From positions 310,001 through 374,000 of the forward strand of contig CAWGVZ010000003.1 of NCBI GenBank assembly GCA_963826035.1: a stretch of 64,000 bases of DNA, written 5' to 3'. Below the pieces are notes generated by a model. The model saw only the letters and a list, made by a program, of their open reading frames with translations. It searched no databases and was not told the origin of the DNA. This DNA comes from Actinophytocola sp963826035. Lineage in GTDB: Bacteria > Actinomycetota > Actinomycetes > Mycobacteriales > Pseudonocardiaceae. Position 1 is the first letter of the stretch; each line of letters opens with the position of its first letter. Positions 7,961-16,117 of the stretch are shown piece by piece. The position numbers were made by a program, and so were the translations under genes.

Positions 7961-9481
7961 ATGACCGAATCCGCGAGGGGGCCGCGCGATCACATCGAGC
8001 ACGTGATCGTGCTGATGCTGGAGAACCGGTCGTTCGACCACCTGCTCGGCTATCTCGACCACCCGGATCCCAGCTACGGCAACCTGGCGGCCGAACCCGG
8101 GGTCAACCCGGTCGACCCGACCGACCCGGGCGGCCCGTCGGTGTCGACCACGCCGGATGCCGACCCGGCGCTCGGGGTGGATCCCGGTCACTCGCCCGAT
8201 GACGTCCGCCTGCAGGTCTTCGGCGACCGGCACCCGCCGGCGGACGCCCCGGTCACCATGTCCGGGTTCGTCGCCTCGTACGCCAACCAGCTCGCTGGCG
8301 ACCAGAACCCGCTGCGCCGGGCTTGGCGGTGGATCAAGGCATGGTGGCGGTCGCTGTTCGGCCGGCCGGCCGTGCCGGTCGCCGACACGGACATCATGCG
8401 CTGCTTCACCGAGGAGACGGCGCCCGTGCTGTGCGGCCTGGCCAAGCACTACGCGGTGCTGGCCAACTGGTTCTCCTCGGTGCCGGGCGAGACCTGGCCC
8501 AACCGCAACTTCGCGCATGCGGCGACGTCCAGTGGCACCAACACGATCGTGCCGGCCTTCTACGCCGAACCCACCATCTTCGACCGACTCGGCTCGGACG
8601 GATGGCGCGTGTACCACGAGGGCATCCCTCAGGTGTGGGTGTTCCCGTCGCTGTGGTCCTCGGCGAACAACCGGGACAACTTCCGCGACACCGGGGACCT
8701 GTTCGCCGACATCGCGACCAAGGACCTGCCGAGCTACACGTTCATCGAACCGGATCACGGCTTCGGCCCCGGCGCGGGGAACAGCCAGCATCCGTCGAAC
8801 AACACCTCCGACGGCGACAGCTTCCGCGCGGGCGAGGCGCTGATCGCCCGGATCTACCACGCACTGGCCGCGGACCCGGACTTCTTCGCCACCACGCTGT
8901 TCCTGGTCACCTACGACGAACACGGCGGGTTCTTCGACCGTGCGCATCCGGTCCCCGTGGTGCCACCGGACGACCGGACCGCGGCGGACGGCTTCGACTT
9001 CACGCTCAGCGGCGTGCGGGTGCCGGCGGTCGCGATCTCACCGCTGATCCCCAAGGGCACGATCGCCCGGCACCAGTTCGACCACGCGACGATCCCGGCG
9101 ACCGTGCGGGCTCAGTTCCTGCCAGGGCAACCGGCGCTGACCCGGCGCGACGAGGCGGCCAACGACCTGCTGGCCTGCCTGGACCTGCTCGACCAGCCCC
9201 GCACCGACCGGCTCGCCTTCGACGTCTGCGCCCCCACCGGGACCGCGGCGACCGAGCATCTGAACGAGTTGCAGGCGAGCCTGGTGAGCCTGGCGGGGGC
9301 CGTGCGGACCCGGCTCCGCGCCGGAACGGTCGAGTCCCTCGATCACACTCCGCCGTACGAACCCACGTCGGCGACGGCGACCGCCGCCGAGACCCGGCGA
9401 CTGGATTCCTCGACGCGCCAGGAAATCGCCGACGTGCTCGCCCGGTTCGGCCGGGGTTCACTACGAGGTGACGGCGGCTGA
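7961..9481 (+). CDS. Phosphoesterase family protein (phospholipase C / acid phosphatase type)
   Basis: 506 aa. Begins IEHVIVLMLENRSFDHLLGY, the metal/nucleophile signature of the bacterial phosphoesterase family (PF04185). Further family motifs: GETWPNRNFAHAATS, SYTFIEPDHGFGPG, FLVTYDEHGGFFDRAHPVPV, and VRVPAVAISPLIPKG. No signal peptide or Tat motif is visible, unlike most secreted phospholipases C, so it may act in the cytoplasm or leave by another route. Its 3' end overlaps the convergent caspase-GT20 gene by 21 bp. Confidence 0.88.
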   Translation: MTESARGPRDHIEHVIVLMLENRSFDHLLGYLDHPDPSYGNLAAEPGVNPVDPTDPGGPSVSTTPDADPALGVDPGHSPDDVRLQVFGDRHPPADAPVTMSGFVASYANQLAGDQNPLRRAWRWIKAWWRSLFGRPAVPVADTDIMRCFTEETAPVLCGLAKHYAVLANWFSSVPGETWPNRNFAHAATSSGTNTIVPAFYAEPTIFDRLGSDGWRVYHEGIPQVWVFPSLWSSANNRDNFRDTGDLFADIATKDLPSYTFIEPDHGFGPGAGNSQHPSNNTSDGDSFRAGEALIARIYHALAADPDFFATTLFLVTYDEHGGFFDRAHPVPVVPPDDRTAADGFDFTLSGVRVPAVAISPLIPKGTIARHQFDHATIPATVRAQFLPGQPALTRRDEAANDLLACLDLLDQPRTDRLAFDVCAPTGTAATEHLNELQASLVSLAGAVRTRLRAGTVESLDHTPPYEPTSATATAAETRRLDSSTRQEIADVLARFGRGSLRGDGG

Positions 9482-11659
9482 GTCGAGAGCTGCGAGGAAC
9501 GCGCGAGTCCATTTGTCGCTGTCGTGCACCATCACATGGCGTCGCATCGCCCTCATGCGACGACGTCTTTCATGAGGGTCCACCGTTATGGCGCCGTGAA
9601 TCGCGTCTTTCAGGCGATCGAGGTCATAGGTGTTGACCATGAACCCCTGGCGCAACTCGGCGGCGGCGCCGGAGAACTCAGACAGCACGAGTGCTCCGTC
9701 CAAGTCGTGCCGACTGGCGACATACTCCTTGGCCACGAGATTCATTCCATCCCGCATCGGCGTTACCGCGAGAACATCAGCCGAAAGGTAGAACGCGATC
9801 AGTTCTTCCGGACTCATCGCCTGCTGTAGGTAGTGAACGACCGGGCGACCGAAGGAAGCGAACTTTCCGTTGATCCGCGCGACGGTGTTTTCGATACCTC
9901 CACCCAGCTGCAAGTAGCGTTGAGAGTCGGCCTTGGAGACGAACCCCACAAGCTCAACAACGACCAGCTCCTCCGGGTCGAGCCGACCATCGACGAGCAA
10001 CTCGTGCAGTGCTTGCAATCGGTTGTCGATGCCGAGGATATGATCCAGGTCACTGATTCCCTCGACGTAGCCGATGCGCTGCGCCCCAAGCACCACAGTT
10101 TTCGGGTTGCCCAGATCTTCCCGAATTTGACGGGCCCGCTGGAGGACTTCGGGCGAGTTCGCGATGGTATTGACGCCGGCCGAGTCGATGGCACCAGGAA
10201 ACGCCGCCACCCGCACTAACCGATCCTCAACCTGAATGGTTCCCGAACGCGCTTCCAGACCGAGAACAGTCCGAGCCAACGACTGAAAATTCGATGCGCT
10301 GCGGGGCTGATGGAAACCGACTACATCCGCACCAAGCAATCCATGGATAGTCTCCCCGCGCCACGGCAGCTGCATGAACAGCTCATGCGGAGGGAACGGG
10401 ATGTCCATGAAGAATCCGATCCGCAGGTCCGGTCGCAGCTCCCGGAGCATCGCGGGCACGAGCTGCAGTGGGTAGTCGTGCACCCACACCGATGCCCCCG
10501 CAGCCGCCACGGCGGCCGTCGACTCGGCGAAACGCCTGTTGACCTTGACGTAGGCATCCCACCAACCGCGGTGGATCACCGGCCGCCGCACCGCGTCATG
10601 GTATAGCGGCCAGACGGTGGCGTTCGCGAATCCTTCGAGGCAGTCGCGGACCTCGTTCTGACTGAGTATTACGGGGAGCACGGTCAGTCCGTCGTCATCG
10701 AACGCCCCCATCCCCGGACTGTCCGCGACGCTGGACCAACCGACCCACGCGTTCTTTCCCTCCGACAGGGTCGCCGGCGGCTGCAGTCTGAGCGCCGCAC
10801 GGAGACCGCCCAGTCGCGGAATCCACTGGGGAGGTTCGTCCGCCGGCCCACCCAGGTCGAACGGCAGCTGGGCGGTCACCACGACGAACTCCGCGCTGGG
10901 GATGACGGTCTGTCGGGTGTTCGGCGCGGACCAGGCCGGGTTGCGGGACAGGGCGAGATGGCCTGCGGTGCCCTTTCCCCAGCGCTCGGGCCTGGGGAAG
11001 CTTCGTGCGGGAAGCTCACGGACCAGATGCATGTACGTCGCGTCAAGCGTGATGAACTCGCCACCATCGGGAAGGCCATTGCTGAGCAGGTTCAGCATTT
11101 CCCCGGTGAACGCGGTATGGCGGGCGCCCTCAGGGGCGTGCGACGGTTGGTTTTTCGATGACGACGTGAGGGTGTACGCGCCGGCGATGTCGATCTGCCC
11201 GGACACGACCGAGTCCGGATCACTCATCGCCTCGAGGGCGCGACCGGAGAAGCAACAGTCGAGTATCACTATCTGGTTCGTCGCGGGACTGTCGAGGAGG
11301 GCGCGGCGAATGAAGTCGTAGGGCATCGCCGTGTAGTCGACACGTCCACTCTTGGTCGTGGACAACCCGAGATACAACGCCCCACGCCGGTCCACCAGGC
11401 CATGACCCGCGTAGTAGACCAACAGCGTGTCCTGCGCGAGCTCTGCCTCTTCCGCCAGCAGAGACCCGACGTCCGCGGCGCTGCGTGGGTTGTCGACCCT
11501 CTTGATCCCGCGAAACACCCCGAGCTGCTCGTCGCCCAACCGCTGCTCGAGATCATCGAGGTTCGCGCCGACGCTGGGCAGGTCATGCAATTCGTCGTCC
11601 TCGTACACTGCCGTGCCGATCAGCACAGCACGGGAGAGCGCCGCGTCAGGCAGGCGCAT
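9461..11659 (-). CDS. Metacaspase-like (EACC1-type) peptidase fused to a trehalose-6-phosphate-synthase-like GT20 domain
   Basis: 732 aa from the ATG at 11659 (AAGGA ribosome site); the frame is open to 11746. Residues about 10-250 are a caspase fold: LLVYYAGHG with catalytic His86 and VILDCCFSG with catalytic Cys136. Residues about 262-725 match OtsA-type GT20: GFANATVWPLYHD, WVHDYPLQLVPAMLRELRPD, LRIGFFMDIPFPPHELFMQL, LLGADVVGF, and TPMRDGMNLVAKEYV. Differences from OtsA: the N-terminal NR motif reads TAQLP, and the RLDYxKG loop reads RIGYVEG, so the phosphate-contacting Arg and Lys appear replaced by Gln and Glu. This suggests a non-catalytic or retasked GT domain. Role unknown; see findings. 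Confidence 0.9.
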   Translation of the reverse strand: MRLPDAALSRAVLIGTAVYEDDELHDLPSVGANLDDLEQRLGDEQLGVFRGIKRVDNPRSAADVGSLLAEEAELAQDTLLVYYAGHGLVDRRGALYLGLSTTKSGRVDYTAMPYDFIRRALLDSPATNQIVILDCCFSGRALEAMSDPDSVVSGQIDIAGAYTLTSSSKNQPSHAPEGARHTAFTGEMLNLLSNGLPDGGEFITLDATYMHLVRELPARSFPRPERWGKGTAGHLALSRNPAWSAPNTRQTVIPSAEFVVVTAQLPFDLGGPADEPPQWIPRLGGLRAALRLQPPATLSEGKNAWVGWSSVADSPGMGAFDDDGLTVLPVILSQNEVRDCLEGFANATVWPLYHDAVRRPVIHRGWWDAYVKVNRRFAESTAAVAAAGASVWVHDYPLQLVPAMLRELRPDLRIGFFMDIPFPPHELFMQLPWRGETIHGLLGADVVGFHQPRSASNFQSLARTVLGLEARSGTIQVEDRLVRVAAFPGAIDSAGVNTIANSPEVLQRARQIREDLGNPKTVVLGAQRIGYVEGISDLDHILGIDNRLQALHELLVDGRLDPEELVVVELVGFVSKADSQRYLQLGGGIENTVARINGKFASFGRPVVHYLQQAMSPEELIAFYLSADVLAVTPMRDGMNLVAKEYVASRHDLDGALVLSEFSGAAAELRQGFMVNTYDLDRLKDAIHGAITVDPHERRRRMRAMRRHVMVHDSDKWTRAFLAALDSAAVTS

Positions 11660-11768
11660 CAGCCGTCCTTCGCGTCCCGTCCAGGCACCTGGACCGTTAC
11701 TTCCATCGAGAACCCCCCCACTCGCCTGCCCCCCAGTGTCGACCAATCGTATGGCCTGCCGCCAGCGG

Positions 11769-12306
11769 TCACTCGATGAGGCGGTCGATCAGCTCGAAGG
11801 TGGGATAGGGCTGGTTCTCGTCGCCGAAGTGGCCCTCGTCGCGGATGATCTGGGTGCCGCCGATTCGGTCGAACATCGCGCGGCCCTGGTCGGTCGTCGC
11901 AGCCGGCGGGATCGTTGCGGGAGTTGATGAAGTAGATGTCCCGGACGTGTGCGGTGATCGCCGCCCAGTCGTAGTCGTCCTGCAGGACTGGTTCGTCGTT
12001 GGTGTTGGGTTTGGTCGCGTAGCCGGCCACGAGGATGGCCTGGCTGACGGTGGTGTCGATGTGCTGGAGGACCGCGAGCAGCAGGGCCGCTCCGCCGGAG
12101 TGTCCGATCAGGACGGTGTGCTCGTCGATGGTGTGGTTCGCCAACACCTTCGGCAGGAAGGTGCCGATCGGTTCGACGTTGAGAGTGGGATAGTGCGGGG
12201 CCTCGACCGTGTAGCCGCGCTTGGTCAGCCGCTCTCGAAGCCACGGTAGCCACACGACGTCCGGATGGGCGCCGGTCCCGTGGAAGATGATGGCCCTGCG
12301 GTTCAT
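11769..12306 (-). pseudogene. Frameshifted alpha/beta hydrolase (RBBP9/YdeN type)
   Basis: The N-terminal part is normal: RRAIIFHGTGAHPDVVWLPW, HYPTLNVEPIGTFL, and nucleophile motif TVLIGHSGGAALLLAVLQ. Up to NDPAGCDD the frame is intact; then the expected C-terminus (FDRIGGTQIIRDEGHFGDEN, FELIDRLIE, stop at 11769) continues in another frame. The break lies at about 11910, where the repeat GACC-GACC suggests a 4-bp tandem duplication. Without a shift the frame runs on to 11659 as unrelated sequence and loses the catalytic His (DEGHFGDE). It overlaps the epoxide hydrolase stop by 4 bp (ATGA), so the two form an operon. Confidence 0.8.
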
Positions 12307-13433
12307 GTGGTCGCCCTTTCAGCGGTCACTGTCGCGAAGAACGTTCGGAGGTCGTTCAGCCACAGGTCGGGCACGTCGTGGGTGGCGTAGTGCCCGCCGC
12401 GGTCGTACTCGTTCCAGGACACGAGCTGTGTGTGGGCGCGTTCGGCGAGATAGCGGATCGAGCCGAGATCGCCGGGGAACTGTGCGACGCCGAGCGGCAC
12501 TGTCGTCGGTGTGGTCCTGGCCGGTTCACGCGAATGGTCGGCGTAGATGCGGATCGCCGAGCCCGCGGTGCCGGTCAGCCAGTGGATGGCCACGTGGGTG
12601 AGCAGGATGTCGGCGTCCAGGCCGCCCATGACCTGGGCGTTCCAGCCGAGCAGTCCGACCGGCGAGTCGGACAGGGCGTGGGCGAGGGTCTGCGGCTGTT
12701 GGCCGTGGACGGAGCCGTAGGAGGCGTGGTGGGCGAACAGGTCGTAGAAGTTGGCCAGCGTCCGTACGTCCCGGCCGGACAGCTTGCTCGCCCAGTCGGG
12801 GTCGTCGGCCGGTGGCGGCACCCATACCTGGGTGACGTGTGCGCCGATCATCGCCACCGGCGCGACGTGCGCCAGCTCGGCGCTGATGTAGGAACCCCAG
12901 TCGTTGCCGGCCGCGCCGTAGCGTTGGTAGCCCAGCCGGTCCATCAGCACCGCCCACGCACGCGCGATCCGGCGTGGGCCCCAGCCGGTGTCCGGCGTGG
13001 GCCCGGAGAACGCGAACCCCGGCAGTGACGGGATCACCAGGTCGAACGCCACCGCCGGGTCGAACCCGTGGGCCCGCGGATCGGTGAGCGGCCCGATCAC
13101 GTCGAGGTACTCCACCAGCGTGCCGGGCCAACCGTGACTCAGGATCAGTGGCACCGCACGCGGTTCCGGCGAACGAACATGGACGAAGTGCACGTTCGTC
13201 CCGTCGATCGTGGTGGTGAACTGGTCGTGGGCGTTGATCCGCGCCTCCCAGCCGCGCCAGTCGTACCGTTCGCGCCAGTGGGTGACAAGCTCACGAACCG
13301 TGGCGACCGGCACGCCGTAACCGGTGTCCCCACCGGCCGGTTCGGGTGCCCACCGCACCCTGGCGAGCCTTTCCCGCAGGTCGGCGAGCTCCTGATCGGG
13401 GATCGCCACGCGGTAGGGGCGAACCTCGGTCAC
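12303..13433 (-). CDS. Epoxide hydrolase (EHN domain plus alpha/beta hydrolase)
   Basis: 376 aa from the GTG at 13433, which has GGAG 6 bp upstream; the frame is open further but runs into an unrelated LamG remnant. The N-terminal EHN domain starts VRPYRVAIPDQELADLRERL. The hydrolase core has ILSHGWPGTLVEYLDVIGPL with the HGWP oxyanion motif, VIPSLPGFAFSG, and the nucleophile elbow GAAGNDWGSYISAELAH (Asp in GNDWG). The C-terminus has the catalytic His region YDRGGHYATHDVPDLW. It opens epoxides by adding water; substrate unknown. Co-transcribed with the frameshifted hydrolase downstream. Confidence 0.9.
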   Translation of the reverse strand: MTEVRPYRVAIPDQELADLRERLARVRWAPEPAGGDTGYGVPVATVRELVTHWRERYDWRGWEARINAHDQFTTTIDGTNVHFVHVRSPEPRAVPLILSHGWPGTLVEYLDVIGPLTDPRAHGFDPAVAFDLVIPSLPGFAFSGPTPDTGWGPRRIARAWAVLMDRLGYQRYGAAGNDWGSYISAELAHVAPVAMIGAHVTQVWVPPPADDPDWASKLSGRDVRTLANFYDLFAHHASYGSVHGQQPQTLAHALSDSPVGLLGWNAQVMGGLDADILLTHVAIHWLTGTAGSAIRIYADHSREPARTTPTTVPLGVAQFPGDLGSIRYLAERAHTQLVSWNEYDRGGHYATHDVPDLWLNDLRTFFATVTAERATT

Positions 13434-13469
13434 CTCGTTCTCCTGTCGAACACCGGCCTGCCCACCCCT

Positions 13470-13755
13470 CAAGTCGTCCGACGGGTAGTAAAGCAGGCCC
13501 GTGTTCCGGTGAGTTCGGGTTGAACGGAAGGCGCAACCGTGCACAGGGGACGTCGCCGGCGTTGGTGACGTGGTGCCGGTGCGCGTGCCGTCCACGAACA
13601 GCCGCAACGTGGTGCCCTGTCGCAGGAACGCGACGTGGTGCCAGTTGCCGTCGTTGTACGAGGCGCCACTGTGGCCTACGTCGCCCACCGTGGCGCCGCC
13701 CACGGCATGGGTCTGCTCGCGTTCCAGATCCCCGTCGAGCAGTGTGTTCCAATGG
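13470..13755 (-). pseudogene. Remnant of a LamG/concanavalin-like domain protein
   Basis: Reverse-strand reading gives DGDLEREQTHAVGGATVGDV, then SYNDGNWHHVAFLRQGTTLR and LFVDGTRTGTT. The DGNWHHVAF...LFVDG pattern is the hallmark of LamG/laminin-G-like jelly-roll domains of secreted glycosidases. Only about 70 residues are recognisable, there is no start or signal peptide, and the frame runs without a stop into the epoxide hydrolase. I read it as the C-terminal scrap of a deleted secreted protein. Confidence 0.6.
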
Positions 13756-13759
13756 AACG

Positions 13760-14092
13760 GTGACCGATCCCGCCGCCCGGCTGGCCGCCCGCCGGGCGGA
13801 GACCGCCGAGCTGGTCGAGGCGCTCAGCAGACGTCTGGACGGGATCATCGAGTCCTCGACCCACACCACCCACGACGACGAGCACGATCCCGAAGGCGTC
13901 ACCGTCGCGTTCGAACGCGCGCAGGTGGCCGGCGTGCTGACGCAGGCCCGCGCGGAGCTGCGAGCACTGGACGCCGCCGAACTGCGGCTGGCGGCCGGGA
14001 CCTACGACAGCTGCGCGCGTTGCCACCGCCCGATCGCGGCCGAGCGGCTGGACGCGCTGCCCGCGACCACGACCTGCATCCGCTGCGCCTGA
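13760..14092 (+). CDS. TraR/DksA-type zinc finger protein
   Basis: 110 aa from the GTG at 13760. An N-terminal helical part (AARLAARRAETAELVEALSR) is followed by a single C4 zinc finger at the end: DSCARCHRPIAAERLDALPA then TTTCIRCA. This is the actinobacterial DksA/TraR layout. Such proteins may bind RNA polymerase through the secondary channel, but many short actinobacterial members are uncharacterised. The start is uncertain because no good ribosome site is visible. Confidence 0.8.
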   Translation: MTDPAARLAARRAETAELVEALSRRLDGIIESSTHTTHDDEHDPEGVTVAFERAQVAGVLTQARAELRALDAAELRLAAGTYDSCARCHRPIAAERLDALPATTTCIRCA

Positions 14093-14095
14093 TGT

Positions 14096-14159
14096 TAGTA
14101 CGATCATAATCTAAACCCTTGCCCCGAGGTCCGTGCTGCGCTTATGGTAGTACGGTCAT
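14096..14159. promoter_or_regulatory. Pair of TetR-like operator sites upstream of the SDR gene
   Basis: Two copies of TAGTACGRTCAT, at 14096-14107 and 14148-14159, spaced 52 bp apart. Each extends to an imperfect palindrome of type AGTACGGTCATACT. Sites of this shape commonly bind TetR-family repressors next to SDR genes. No TetR gene is present nearby, so the regulator would act in trans. Function is inferred. Confidence 0.6.
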
Positions 14160-14180
14160 ACTTCAATGGAGGGAGCTTCC

Positions 14181-14882
14181 ATGGACATCTCGACCAGTAC
14201 CGTCCTTGTCACCGGGGCCAACCGGGGGTTCGGCCGGGCGCTCACCGCCGAACTGCTCGGCCGCGGCGCCACCGTCTACGCCGGCGCCCGCAACCCCGAC
14301 CAGGTCGACGTCCCCGGCGCGAAGCCGATCGCACTCGACATCACCGACCCGGCCTCCGTCGCGGCCGCCGCACAGGCCACCGGCGACGTGACCGTCCTGA
14401 TCAACAACGCCGGCTCGGCAACCGGCGCCGACCTGCTCACCGGGGACCTGAACGATCTCCACCTCGAAATGGACACCCACTTCTTCGGCACCCTCTCGGT
14501 GGTCCGAGCCTTCGCGCCGCAGATCACGGCCAATGGTGGCGGCGCCATCCTCAACATCCTGTCCGGCCTGTCCTGGGTCAGCTTTCCGGAGATTGGCGCC
14601 TACTGCGCCGCCAAGTCCGCGGAATGGTCGCTGACCAACGCCCTACGCGTGCAGCTCGCCGAGCAGAACATCCGAGTGGCCGGACTGCACGTCGGTTACA
14701 TGGACACCGACATGACCGCCACTGTCACCTCGGACAAGTCCGACCCCGTCGACATCGCCCGGATCGCCGTCGACGGCATTGCCAGCGGCTCGTACGAAAT
14801 CCTCGCTGACGATGTTTCCCACCAGGTGCAGGCCGCACTGGCTGTGGGCGTCCCCGCGCTCTACCCACAGCTGAGCTCGTGA
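14181..14882 (+). CDS. SDR-family NAD(P)-dependent oxidoreductase
   Basis: 233 aa from the ATG at 14181, which has a strong GGAGGGAG site upstream; the in-frame ATG at 14166 precedes that site. Cofactor motif VLVTGANRGFGRAL, structural motif VLINNAGSATG, active-site Ser in NILSGLSWVSF and Tyr/Lys in YCAAK. The body is classical SDR size. It shows YMDTDMTA after the fourth strand, as in the FabG-like group. Substrate unknown. Likely repressed through the two TetR-like sites just upstream. Confidence 0.9.
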   Translation: MDISTSTVLVTGANRGFGRALTAELLGRGATVYAGARNPDQVDVPGAKPIALDITDPASVAAAAQATGDVTVLINNAGSATGADLLTGDLNDLHLEMDTHFFGTLSVVRAFAPQITANGGGAILNILSGLSWVSFPEIGAYCAAKSAEWSLTNALRVQLAEQNIRVAGLHVGYMDTDMTATVTSDKSDPVDIARIAVDGIASGSYEILADDVSHQVQAALAVGVPALYPQLSS

Positions 14883-14954
14883 TGGCTTGTTAGACGGGGA
14901 CGTCGTTCGTGGTGTCGGTCTCGGTGCAGCACAACGGGACCGGCGCGAGGGCCG

Positions 14955-15093
14955 GCCACGCACGCTGTCAGTCGACGTGTCCTACGACGAGGGCGGGACG
15001 TGGCACAAGGCGGACGCGGATTCCGTGTCACTGCGGTCAACCGCGACCGACCGCGGCGGGAACACGGTGACCCACACCTACACACTGTCGTAG
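14955..15093 (+). pseudogene. C-terminal remnant of an S8 (subtilisin-like) serine protease
   Basis: The frame ends LSVDVSYDEGGTWHKAD, then SVSLRSTATDRGGNTVTHTY and a stop. The pattern 'VSYDDG.TW...VSLR..A.D..GNTV..T' is the usual C-terminal domain of large actinobacterial S8 peptidases. Nothing of the catalytic domain remains. It lies directly after the SDR gene and before the convergent membrane protein genes. Identification rests on about 45 residues. Confidence 0.5.
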
Positions 15094-15104
15094 TCGCCAT
15101 TGAA

Positions 15105-15263
15105 CTAAGGTTCTAGAAAGGGCTCGACGCTGGTCCACGACGCGAAGCCCTGCCGGGACAGTTCGATGGCCGCCGGGATCGCGCCGGCCAGCACGCAGAT
15201 CACCACCAGGGCCGTCATGAGTCGGCGGGCGACGCGCCGTCGGCGGGCGCCGTCGGTCAGCAT
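15105..15263 (-). CDS. Small single-pass membrane protein, 52 aa
   Basis: A basic N-terminus (DGARRRRVARR) is followed by one hydrophobic helix (LMTALVVICVLAGAIPAAIE) and a short polar tail. The ATG at 15263 overlaps the last codons of the ferric-reductase-like gene by 7 bp, a strong sign of co-translation. No family recognised. The overlap and topology suggest a small subunit or stabiliser of the preceding membrane protein. Confidence 0.6.
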   Translation of the reverse strand: MLTDGARRRRVARRLMTALVVICVLAGAIPAAIELSRQGFASWTSVEPFLEP

Positions 15264-15850
15264 GCCTTGCGCCGGCTGACGATCCAGCGTTCGACCCGGC
15301 GGACTCGCGGTATGGCGAGGATGGCGACCACCGTCAGGAAGAACGCGGCGAACAAGGGGCTGCCGATGAAGTACACGTGCAGCGCGATCAGGGCGAAGAT
15401 CGGGTAGATCAGGATGTGGAGGCGTTTCCAGTCCCTGCCGAGCCATCGCATGGACAGCCGGTTGGAGGTCACCGCCAGCGGGACCAACAGCAGGGTGGCC
15501 ATGGTTCCCGCGGCAAGCCCGAGCTTGCCGGCCGTTCCCGCCAGCGCACCGTCCACAATGGCCGCCACCAGTAGATCGGTGAAGGCGAAGGCGCAGGCCC
15601 ACAAGGCGAAGTCCCGGCGCAGGATGATGTGCCAGCGCCAACCTGTGACGGTCGCCAGTGGAGTGACGGCGTAGCTGGCCAGCAACGCCAGCATGGTGGC
15701 CAGGCCCAGCACGCTGGGCAGCCGGTGGTGCAGCTCGTCCGGCGGGCCCCAGAACAGTGGCAACGACAGCATCAGCACCGTCGCGGGCGCGAACCGCGCG
15801 ATGGTCAGGGCGACCGGCGCCTCCCGGCGTCGACGCGAAATCGTGGTCAT
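15257..15850 (-). CDS. Ferric-reductase-like transmembrane domain protein (MsrQ/YedZ-like)
   Basis: 197 aa from the ATG at 15850. About six hydrophobic helices, including LPSVLGLATMLALLASYAVT, then ATMATLLLVPLAVTSNR-type helices. Heme-ligand-like histidines lie in WRWHIILRRDFALWA and in the pair WKRLHILIYP / IALHVYFIG. This layout belongs to the ferric reductase / MsrQ group, which passes electrons through b-type heme. No flavin or ferredoxin domain is attached, so a partner is needed. A neighbouring two-component system is divergent across the hairpin element. Confidence 0.8.
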   Translation of the reverse strand: MTTISRRRREAPVALTIARFAPATVLMLSLPLFWGPPDELHHRLPSVLGLATMLALLASYAVTPLATVTGWRWHIILRRDFALWACAFAFTDLLVAAIVDGALAGTAGKLGLAAGTMATLLLVPLAVTSNRLSMRWLGRDWKRLHILIYPIFALIALHVYFIGSPLFAAFFLTVVAILAIPRVRRVERWIVSRRKAC

Positions 15851-15910
15851 GGCGGTGATGGTGCGCCGGCCGGGTGAGGACGGCCCCGCAACAAGGTAAG
15901 AGTCCGGCAA

Positions 15911-16072
15911 GAGGGCGCGCGAGTAGGGTCGGTGGATGCCCGTCGTGATCGAGGTGGTTCCTGGCGGTGCCGCGCCGGCGTCGGCGTACCGGGTCGTACT
16001 TCGATGCCGGCGCGGTGCCGCCAGGGGCCACCTCGGCGCGGCGGGCGCCGCCAGCCCTATTCGCGCGCCCTC
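15911..16072. repeat. Long inverted repeat (MITE-like hairpin), arms about 78 bp
   Basis: The left arm 15911-15989 pairs with the right arm 15996-16072 around a centre GTAC-CGGGTC-GTAC. Outer ends are exact (GAGGGCGCGCGA / TCGCGCGCCCTC), as are inner blocks such as CCTGGCGG and CGCGCCGGC. By eye, most mismatches are transitions, with one 2-bp gap. The element fills the gap between the divergent ferric-reductase-like gene and the response regulator gene. No transposase gene is nearby. Confidence 0.75.
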
Positions 16073-16117
16073 TAGGTCGGCTGTGGATGGTGCGCCGCGA
16101 CTGGGCACAATGCGGAC

